Shown here one piece after another: positions 1 through 6,434 of a stretch of DNA of 64,000 bases. The notes below the pieces were generated by a model, which worked only from the letters and a program-made list of their open reading frames with translations, ran no database searches and was not told the DNA's origin. A program made the translations under genes and the position numbers. The stretch is taken from contig NC_013523.1 of assembly GCF_000024985.1 (NCBI RefSeq), forward strand, positions 1,240,001 through 1,304,000, written 5' to 3'. How positions within the stretch are numbered: position 1 is the stretch's first letter; each line of letters starts with the position of its first letter. Origin of the DNA: Sphaerobacter thermophilus DSM 20745. GTDB taxonomy: Bacteria > Chloroflexota > Chloroflexia > Thermomicrobiales > Thermomicrobiaceae.

Positions 1-214
1 CTCCTTGCGGGAGAGCGTCGCGAACCGAGATCGATGCCGCATCGGGCTCGAGCCATCCGCGCATGACGAGCAAGTGGCTGATACCCAGCGTCTGTCGGTC
101 GGTCCGATCGACGACCACGACGCGGTCACCGTCCGGCAGATAGTGCCTTAGGTGCTGGGCGGCAGCCGACCCACCGGGGCCAGCGCCGAGTACGAGAACG
201 GTCCTGGCCTGCAT
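1..214 (-). CDS. NAD(P)/FAD-dependent oxidoreductase, N-terminal part
   Basis: The first 71 residues of a leftward gene lie here; the rest is outside the window. The protein opens with a beta strand and the dinucleotide-binding loop GAGPGGSAAAQ (about residues 10-20), followed by an acidic end of strand two (VVVVDR), which is the Rossmann fold for FAD in pyridine nucleotide-disulphide and sulfide:quinone oxidoreductases. The later GISHLLVMRGW segment resembles the sulfide:quinone / type II NADH dehydrogenase group, but the substrate cannot be told from so short a fragment. The ATG at 214 follows a strong GGAGGGAGGAAGG. It is divergent from the BNR protein gene. Confidence 0.75.
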   Translation of the reverse strand, partial: MQARTVLVLGAGPGGSAAAQHLRHYLPDGDRVVVVDRTDRQTLGISHLLVMRGWLEPDAASISVRDALPQG

Positions 215-312
215 GACCCTTCCTCCCTCCTGCTGCCCAGGGCGTCTCGAGACGACCCCCTACCTGTGGAACCGTACCGCGATTCGCGGGCGCTGGCCAG
301 AGGGGCCATCGC

Positions 313-342
313 TTGACAGGTCGTTGGGTGCCCGCCGAGAAT
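313..342 (+). promoter_or_regulatory. Possible promoter of the Asp-box protein gene
   Basis: A perfect TTGACA (313-318) is followed after 18 bases by GAGAAT (337-342). It lies about 105 bases before the GTG start at 448. The -10 is only a 4/6 match, so the call is tentative. The TTG of this -35 box opens a longer reading frame, but no Shine-Dalgarno precedes it and the added residues look non-coding. Confidence 0.4.
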
Positions 343-447
343 CGGCGCGCGGATGCATTTGGGAAACGAGCGGTGGGCGTTGGTTGCCGCAGGCCGGACT
401 TCCGGTGGAGCGAGGAACACGCCCGCCGATCGGTGAGGAGGGATTCC

Positions 448-3400
448 GTGGATCCGAGGCTGTTCCGGTCGCTGGAGTGGCGCTGCATCGGTCCCCATCG
501 GGGTGGACGCGTGTCGGCCGTCGCGGGTCACCCGACCGAACGGGAGACTTTCTACTTCGGCGCATGTGCCGGCGGCGTCTGGAAGACGACGAGCGGCGGC
601 GCCTACTGGGAAAACATCTCCGACGGATACTTCAAGACGTCTGCTGTCGGCGCAATCGCAGTCGCCACCTCGGACCCGAACGTCATCTACGTGGGCACCG
701 GCGAGTCCAACATCCGCAGCAACGTGTCGCACGGCGATGGTGTCTACAAGTCGACCGACGGCGGCCGAACCTGGCGCAACATGGGGCTGGCCGATACCCG
801 CTACATCAGTGACATCCAGATCCACCCAGCGAACGCGGACATCGTGTTCGTCGGCGCGCTGGGGCACGCCTGGGGCCGCAACGAGGAGCGCGGAGTGTAC
901 CGCTCGCTCGATGGCGGCGTTACCTGGGAGAAGGTGCTCTATAAGAGCGATCGGGCAGGCGTCGCGGATCTCTCCATGGACCCCAGCAACCCGCGCGTCA
1001 TCTTCGCGACCATCTGGCAGGCCCAGCGCTACCCCCACGCACTGATCAGCGGCGGGGAGGACTCCGGGCTCTGGCGGAGCCTGGACGGTGGTGACACCTG
1101 GGAGGACATAACCCGCAATCCCGGTCTCCCCGGTGGGATCTGGGGCCGATGCGGTGTGGCGGTGTCCCCGGCGAAGCCCGGGCGCGTCTGGGCGCTAATC
1201 GAGGCCGAGGATGGTGGGCTCTACCGGTCGGAGGACTACGGGAATACCTGGCAGAAGGTGAACGACGACCGGGAGCTGCGGCGGCGCCCGTGGTACTACA
1301 TGCGGGTCTTTGCCGACCCCTCAGACGCCGACACTGTCTGGGTGCTGAACCTCCAAGCGTGGAAGTCGACCGACGGCGGAAAGACGTTCTTCGCGGTCCC
1401 GACGCCGCATGGCGACAACCACGACCTCTGGATCGACCCGAACGACTCCAACCGCATGATCGAGGGCAACGACGGCGGCGCCTGCGTCACCTTCGACGGC
1501 GGCCGCACCTGGTCCAGCATCCTCAATCAGCCGACGGCTCAGTTCTACCATGTGATCACCGACGACCAGGTGCCATACAACGTCTACGGCTCACAACAGG
1601 ACAACTGGGCGATGCGCGTGCCCAGCATCGGCTTTGAAGGTGCCATCACCTGGGCCAACTACGTCGAGCCGGGTGGCGGCGAGAGCGGCTACATCGCGAT
1701 CAGCCCCAAGCCGCCGCACCGCGTCTTTGGTGGTGGCATCGGAACCGGCGCCGGGCACGGGCGGCTCATCGCCTGGAACCCTGAGACGGGCCAGAAGCGC
1801 AACGTCACGGTGTGGCCGGAGGTGCACGGCTTCGGTGCAGGGGCCGAGTCGCTGAAGTACCGTTTCCAGTGGACTTTCCCGGTCCAGTTCTCGCGCCACG
1901 ATCCCAACGTCCTTTACATCTGCTCCAACCACGTCCACCGCAGCACCGACGAGGGGTCGAGCTGGGAGACCATCAGCCCCGACCTGACCCGTAACGACCC
2001 GGAGAAACTGCGCCCCTCGGGCGGGCCGATCACCGACGACAACAGCGGCGCGGAGATCTACTGCACCATCTTCGCCTTCGCCGAGTCGCCCCACGAGCCG
2101 GGCGTCCTCTGGGCGGGTTCCGACGACGGGCTCATCCACCTCTCACGCGACGGCGGGCAGACCTGGCAGAACGTCACTCCGCCCGACCTGCCGGAGTGGG
2201 CGCTGATCTCGATCATCGAGCCCTCGCCCCACGACCCGGCGACGGTCTACGTCGCGGCGACCCGCTACAAGCTCGACGACTACGCGCCGTACCTGTACAA
2301 GACGAACGACTACGGGGCGACCTGGACCCGGATCACCAACGGGATCCCGGACACCGAGTACACCCGGGTGATCCGCGAGGATCCGGAGCGGCGGGGACTC
2401 CTCTTCTGCGGCACCGAGACGGGCATCTATGTGTCGTTCGACGACGGCATCAACTGGCAACGCTTCGAGACGAACCTGCCGGTGACGCCGATCCACGATC
2501 TCGTCATCAAGGGGAGCGACCTGGTGGTCGCAACGCACGGTCGCTCGTTCTGGATCCTCGATGACATCACGCCGCTGCGACAGGTCGAGCCGGGGATCGA
2601 GGCGGAGCCGGTGCATCTCTTCCAGCCGCGCCCGACGATCCGGTTCCGCGTGTACGGTCGTGCCTTCACACGTGAAGCAGGGACAGTCAACTACAAGATG
2701 GCCGGGCCGGTGACGGTGGCCTACGTGCCCGTTGAGACCCCGATGGGTACGACGGTCGAGTCGTTCCTCGACGCCGGGCAGAACCCGCCCGACGGTGTGA
2801 TCGTGCATTACTGGCTCAAGGAAACACCCGAGGACGAGGTGACCCTGACATTCCTCGACGCCGAGGGCAACGTGATCCGCACCTTCTCCAGCAAGTCGGA
2901 GACACCGCCGCGGGTGCCGGTGAACCCGGGCGCGAACCGGTTCGTCTGGAACCTGCGGGGCGAGAAGGCCACGCCGCTGGACGAGCCGATCAGCCGCGAC
3001 CGCATGGCACAGGTGGCTGAGGAGAACGTCGCTCCCAAGGTGCTGCCCGGCGAGTATCAGGTGCGGCTCCAGGTGGGCGACACGGTGCTGACCCAGTCGT
3101 TCCGGGTCGAGCCTGATCCACGCCTGCCGGTGACCTTCGAGGAGCTGAAGGAGCAGTTCGAGCTCAAGTGCGCGATCCGTGACCGGCTCTCCGAGGTGCA
3201 TGAGGCTGTGAACCAGATCGGTCGCATCCGCAAGCAGGTGGAGGATTGGGAGAGCCGTGCCCGCCGCGTCGGGAAGGAAGAGGCGATCGCTCAGGCCGCG
3301 GCCCAGCTCAAGGACAAGCTGAGCGCCGTGGAGCGGGCCTTGATCCAGGTGGATGCCAACAAGCCGAAGCCGGGTCTGACCCGGTTGAAGGAGAAGCTGA

Positions 3401-3585
3401 CGACCCTGAGCGGCATGATCGACGAGTCCGACGACGCCCCGACTCAGGGTGCGCGCGAGGTTTACGCCCTCCTCGCTGCCCAGGTGGAGGCCGAGCGAGC
3501 CAACCTGGATCGGATCATCCGGGAGGACCTGGCGGCCTTCAACCGGTTGCTGCAGGAGAGCGACATCGCTCCGGTTGTCGCCTGA
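448..3585 (+). CDS. Large Asp-box (BNR/VPS10-type) beta-propeller protein
   Basis: The protein has 1045 residues. About ten Asp-box motifs of the form S-x-D-G-G-x-T-W are spread over the first two thirds (for example KSTDGGRTW, RSLDGGVTW, RSLDGGDTW, LSRDGGQTW), which indicates one or two seven-bladed propellers of the sialidase/sortilin type. The last 200 residues form a beta-sandwich-like part and then a charged helical segment (EQFELKCAIRDRLSEVHEAV onward). Annotation pipelines often call such proteins glycosyl hydrolases, but Asp-boxes are structural and no catalytic set is evident. No signal peptide follows the GTG start. That start is chosen because GAGGAGGG sits just upstream at 435-442; the in-frame extension back to 313 lacks a ribosome site. 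Function is uncertain: binding or hydrolysis of polymers, or a protease-associated role. Confidence 0.85.
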   Translation: MDPRLFRSLEWRCIGPHRGGRVSAVAGHPTERETFYFGACAGGVWKTTSGGAYWENISDGYFKTSAVGAIAVATSDPNVIYVGTGESNIRSNVSHGDGVYKSTDGGRTWRNMGLADTRYISDIQIHPANADIVFVGALGHAWGRNEERGVYRSLDGGVTWEKVLYKSDRAGVADLSMDPSNPRVIFATIWQAQRYPHALISGGEDSGLWRSLDGGDTWEDITRNPGLPGGIWGRCGVAVSPAKPGRVWALIEAEDGGLYRSEDYGNTWQKVNDDRELRRRPWYYMRVFADPSDADTVWVLNLQAWKSTDGGKTFFAVPTPHGDNHDLWIDPNDSNRMIEGNDGGACVTFDGGRTWSSILNQPTAQFYHVITDDQVPYNVYGSQQDNWAMRVPSIGFEGAITWANYVEPGGGESGYIAISPKPPHRVFGGGIGTGAGHGRLIAWNPETGQKRNVTVWPEVHGFGAGAESLKYRFQWTFPVQFSRHDPNVLYICSNHVHRSTDEGSSWETISPDLTRNDPEKLRPSGGPITDDNSGAEIYCTIFAFAESPHEPGVLWAGSDDGLIHLSRDGGQTWQNVTPPDLPEWALISIIEPSPHDPATVYVAATRYKLDDYAPYLYKTNDYGATWTRITNGIPDTEYTRVIREDPERRGLLFCGTETGIYVSFDDGINWQRFETNLPVTPIHDLVIKGSDLVVATHGRSFWILDDITPLRQVEPGIEAEPVHLFQPRPTIRFRVYGRAFTREAGTVNYKMAGPVTVAYVPVETPMGTTVESFLDAGQNPPDGVIVHYWLKETPEDEVTLTFLDAEGNVIRTFSSKSETPPRVPVNPGANRFVWNLRGEKATPLDEPISRDRMAQVAEENVAPKVLPGEYQVRLQVGDTVLTQSFRVEPDPRLPVTFEELKEQFELKCAIRDRLSEVHEAVNQIGRIRKQVEDWESRARRVGKEEAIAQAAAQLKDKLSAVERALIQVDANKPKPGLTRLKEKLTTLSGMIDESDDAPTQGAREVYALLAAQVEAERANLDRIIREDLAAFNRLLQESDIAPVVA

Positions 3586-3601
3586 CGCCAGAACGAAACA
3601 G

Positions 3602-3634
3602 GAGCCGGGGCCGCAGGCCCCGGCTCTTCATTTG
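3602..3634 (+). terminator. Intrinsic terminator after the Asp-box protein gene
   Basis: An 11-bp perfect GC stem (GAGCCGGGGCC / GGCCCCGGCTC, loop GCA) begins 16 bases after the stop codon. It is followed by the short T-rich tail TTCATTT. Confidence 0.8.
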
Positions 3635-3693
3635 CCAGGCAGACGCCACACTCCCAGCCTTCGGATCGTCGGGGTTGCCGTATGCCGCTGCGA

Positions 3694-4218
3694 TCAGAAG
3701 GGCAGCCCCTTGCCGCCGAGGACGCCTTTCAGCGCGCAGATCTCACCGGTGTGGTGGGTGGTGTGCCCCGCAACGATGTTGGCAAGGAAGGTACCGAGCG
3801 GCATGTCCCCCAGACGGCCGAAGGTCACGGTCCGATCGAGGTCTGCTTCGGAGAGTGATGAGAGGAACTCATCGGTGGCTTTGTACACCTGCTCTGCGAA
3901 AGACCGCAGTTTCGGGAAATCAACTCCCCGCACGGATGTTTCCCATTCTTCACCCGTACCGGTGCCGGCCGGGAAGGGCAGGATCTTCGTCTGCTCGGCC
4001 CAGTTCTCCCGCTCGAAGAGCGGCGTCTGCTGGAGGACGAAACGATTGATGAGCCAGTCCTCGGCCTGCACACAGTGGGCGTAGACCGTCGCGATTGAGC
4101 GGATCGTCCACCCTTCGCCGCGGTGGTGGAGCTGCTCGTCGCTGAGGTCGGCTACTGCCTGCTCCAGGAGGCCGTGGGTCCACTCCAGTTGTGCGCGCAG
4201 AATACTGATCCCATCCAC
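3694..4218 (-). CDS. DinB family protein
   Basis: A 174-residue four-helix-bundle protein of the DinB/YfiT type. It opens with LRAQLEWTHGLLEQAVADLS, carries GEGWTIRSIATVYAHC where the first metal-binding histidine is expected, and ends with GHTTHHTGEICALKG, the C-terminal histidine motif of the family. Members bind a divalent metal and are often thiol-dependent S-transferases (bacillithiol or mycothiol) or of unknown role. I chose the GTG at 4218 because AGAGAGGGG sits seven bases upstream; an ATG at 4254 would add 12 residues but has no ribosome site and lies close to the expected transcription start. It has its own promoter and is monocistronic. Confidence 0.8.
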   Translation of the reverse strand: MDGISILRAQLEWTHGLLEQAVADLSDEQLHHRGEGWTIRSIATVYAHCVQAEDWLINRFVLQQTPLFERENWAEQTKILPFPAGTGTGEEWETSVRGVDFPKLRSFAEQVYKATDEFLSSLSEADLDRTVTFGRLGDMPLGTFLANIVAGHTTHHTGEICALKGVLGGKGLPF

Positions 4219-4267
4219 CGAAATACCCCTCTCTTGGGTCGGTATACCGCACATTTGTTCTGCACGT

Positions 4268-4296
4268 ACAGTAACGCTTCGCGTTGCGGCCGTCAA
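4268..4296 (-). promoter_or_regulatory. Promoter of the DinB gene
   Basis: On the minus strand TTGACG (4296-4291) and TACTGT (4273-4268) are separated by exactly 17 bases, about 50 bases before the GTG start. Confidence 0.65.
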
Positions 4297-4390
4297 GAGG
4301 TATGAGAATCGACGTGTCGACAGGTGAGTAGCGGTGGTATTCGGGGGAAGCGGTGGGATGAGCGAGAGTGGAGTCGTATTGTCTCTGGAG

Positions 4391-4420
4391 GCGGCTCGCC
4401 GAGGATCCTCGGCGAGCCGC
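4391..4420 (-). terminator. Perfect 30-base palindrome, probable terminator of the lyase-fold gene
   Basis: The 30 bases are an uninterrupted palindrome with 15-base arms centred on GGATCC. It lies 40 bases past the stop codon of the leftward gene ending at 4460. A second GC hairpin (CCGGCCC / GGGCCGG, 4423-4445) sits beside it. There is no clear T tract, so it could also be a protein-binding palindrome. Confidence 0.5.
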
Positions 4421-4459
4421 ACCGGCCCGGCTTCGTGGGCCGGCAGGCATGGGAGGGCG

Positions 4460-5584
4460 CTAGCGGACAGTCACCGTGATGATGTGCTCGCCGATCTGCC
4501 GGTCGTTCGAGTCAAACGCCCGGGCGATCAGCCGGTGCTGCCCGCGGCCCCAGGAGCGGGTATCAGCCGGAAGGGTCCACCCATCAGAACCGTTCCAGTC
4601 GCTCCCGAGCCAGACCCAGTTGTCGCGCCAGAACCGAACGCCCGCGGTGCCGGAGGGCGCGGAGACCCTGAGGGTCCCGGACCCGGTGATGGTGATGCCA
4701 TCCTTCGGGCTCTCCCAGGTGAGGCGCCCGCTCGGCGCCGGGGTCGGCGTCGGGGTCGGGTTGCCCGGATTCGGGGTCGGAGTCGGGTTACCGGGGTTCG
4801 GGGCCGGTGCGTTGCCCGGCCCCTGCCGCTCGGTCGCGATGACTGCGTCGTCAACGTAGATCGTGGTCGGGGTTGGCGACAGCCGAGACGCGTAGTTCGT
4901 CACGCCCCAGGTGTTGCGGCCGCCGGAGTAACCCGTCCGCACGTTCCGGACGTCGAAGAGCTGGACACCATCCTGCCACACTGTCACGCGGCCGGAGTTG
5001 TCGCTAGCCTCTTCGTAATAGACCTCAAGGTGCACCCACTTGCCAACCGGCAGGTTGGCCACGTTCTGCTGGTACGAGCGCTTGTTGATCCAGTCGCGCA
5101 GGTAGATGTACATCGACCCGTCGGAGCGGTTGCCGACGTACAGGATCCAGAACGGATCGTTGCGGCTCGAGGTGCGCGACTTGAACTGGAAGATGTTCCA
5201 CCAGCCGCCCTGGACGTTGACCCGCTGCGGGAAGAAGTACCGGGCGCTGTAGTACGCACCCTTGTACCGATCTGCCTCCGTCCAGCGGTGGAGACGGGCA
5301 CCGGTATCCGACCCGTTGGCGTTGATGGTCATCTTCGCCGAGCGGGAACCGCTGTAAGCCCGCTCGTTGGTCACGGTGACGTTAGCATTGCCGCTGTTGA
5401 ACATGCCTCCGCCGCCGCCTGCGCTCCAGGCGTTCAGCGTCCCGTCCTCGAAGTCAGTTGACCACACGACGCCGGCCGCCTTCGCGGTGTGCGGCTGGCT
5501 CATCACCACGCTGGTCAGGGCCAGCATGGCGGCGAATGCGATACTCGCGAGCGACACGAACTGTCGCGGCAAGCGATAAGTCAT
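4460..5584 (-). CDS. Secreted polysaccharide-lyase-like jelly-roll protein with Ig-like C-terminus
   Basis: 374 residues. A signal peptide (YRLPRQF, hydrophobic LASIAFAAMLALTSVVM, then HTAKA before AGVVW) leads into a roughly 220-residue beta-jelly-roll domain with SDTGARLHRWTEADRY, GGWWNIFQFKSR and WQDGVQLFDVRNV. These resemble the heparin lyase I / polysaccharide lyase 20-like family. A proline-rich linker made of repeated PNPGNPTPTP follows, then an 80-residue Ig-like domain (RLTWESPKDGITITGSG to ITVTVR). It is probably an exported enzyme or binder acting on an acidic polysaccharide. The ATG at 5584 follows GGGAAGGGAAACG. A paralogue with a membrane anchor lies at 9358-10218. The substrate is not visible from sequence. 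Confidence 0.75.
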   Translation of the reverse strand: MTYRLPRQFVSLASIAFAAMLALTSVVMSQPHTAKAAGVVWSTDFEDGTLNAWSAGGGGGMFNSGNANVTVTNERAYSGSRSAKMTINANGSDTGARLHRWTEADRYKGAYYSARYFFPQRVNVQGGWWNIFQFKSRTSSRNDPFWILYVGNRSDGSMYIYLRDWINKRSYQQNVANLPVGKWVHLEVYYEEASDNSGRVTVWQDGVQLFDVRNVRTGYSGGRNTWGVTNYASRLSPTPTTIYVDDAVIATERQGPGNAPAPNPGNPTPTPNPGNPTPTPTPAPSGRLTWESPKDGITITGSGTLRVSAPSGTAGVRFWRDNWVWLGSDWNGSDGWTLPADTRSWGRGQHRLIARAFDSNDRQIGEHIITVTVR

Positions 5585-6319
5585 CGTTTCCCTTCCCTTG
5601 ACCCGGATACGGTCGTCCACTCGTCACGCAGGGCCGTGTCGTGGACTCGGCTCGCGCTCGGCGTGGCGGTCCCAAAGATCGCCCGGGAGCCGGGAAGGGT
5701 GATGTGTGAGAGACACGAGGAGCTAAGGCCTGAGGCGTTGCCCCAGACTTGAGGTCCCCGCTGATACGCAGGTTACCCGTATCACGCAGCGGCAGGCATG
5801 ACCTGGCTGTAGGACAGGGCGCAACTCAGCGTCACGAGCTGTCCTGTCGGCGCTCAGGTATCACTTGGCTGCCGGAGAGATTCCGGTTGCCGCTCCTGCT
5901 TGGGCCGGGTGTTCCCCGGCGCTGCACGTGTTGGAACCTGGTGGTCACGATGAGCCGGGTGTCCCCTACAACCGGCTACATCAATGCCCTACCTCGAGGC
6001 CGGAGCTACGATGGCCTCCAGGCTTCCCTTCCCCGTTAGTGCGTCCCAATGAGCGCTCCTGCCGGCACGACAACGGCGCATTCGCGCTAGCTGCGTGCCG
6101 GGCACCTCCTTCCGCTCCGTGAGGCTACTCAGAGCGCCGAGCAACAGCGGTTTGCCTCGGAGGGGCAACACCGTTGTCGCCCGCGCTGTGCCGTCCCTCG
6201 GCGTCGAGCTGGGGTCCCCTAACCATCTCGACTACTCGGTACGGCATCCCCTCTATGTCAGCAGCGTCATCGTACTGCGTTGTCCCCCAACAGTTACGAC
6301 TGAGCCGCTGACCAGCCAC
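5585..6319 (-). ncRNA. Long structured leader or RNA gene, class not recognised
   Basis: About 735 bases without a credible coding frame separate a strong leftward promoter (6320-6348) from the next ATG (5584), so the transcript should carry a leader near 720 nt. The minus strand is rich in inverted repeats: CCGCTG+ATACG (5758-5768) with CGTAT+CAGCGG (5778-5792, four-base bulge); AGGACAG / CTGTCCT (5811-5817 / 5839-5845); CTGAGGC / GCCCCAG (5736-5752). Boxes reading GGGGAC or GGGGAAC on the transcript recur at about 5755, 5911, 5961, 6214 and 6282. I compared it by eye with c-di-AMP, c-di-GMP, cobalamin, SAM, TPP and glycine riboswitch cores and saw no match. It could be an untranslated leader or a separate RNA. 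Confidence 0.4.
5758..5792 (-). repeat. Bulged 11-bp hairpin in the long leader
   Basis: CCGCTGATACG (5758-5768) pairs with CGTAT (5778-5782) and CAGCGG (5787-5792), leaving a four-base bulge and a nine-base loop AGGTTACC-like core. It is the strongest local fold in the gene-free stretch. Confidence 0.55.
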
Positions 6320-6348
6320 AAGTTAGCATGACGCTTTTCACTTGTCAA
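6320..6348 (-). promoter_or_regulatory. Strong leftward promoter of the long leader
   Basis: On the minus strand TTGACA (6348-6343) is followed after 17 bases by TAACTT (6325-6320), with TGC just before the -10, making an extended -10. It lies 86 bases past the stop codon of the upstream gene ending at 6435. Confidence 0.7.
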
Positions 6349-6434
6349 CGCAGTGCGCAGCCGCGATTCCAGCCGTTTACTCGCCCATGTCGCCCCTTCG
6401 GAGGAAAGAAGTCGCGCAAATGGGCGCGTGACGG

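Noticed and set aside
4334-5461. 375-codon plus-strand frame opposite the lyase-fold gene
   Set aside because: Low-complexity Arg/Val/Pro composition, no ribosome site, and the minus-strand gene has signal peptide and domain motifs.
5585-6319. c-di-AMP, c-di-GMP, cobalamin, SAM, TPP or glycine riboswitch
   Set aside because: None of the conserved core sequences I know appears on the minus strand; only generic stems and GGGGAC boxes do.
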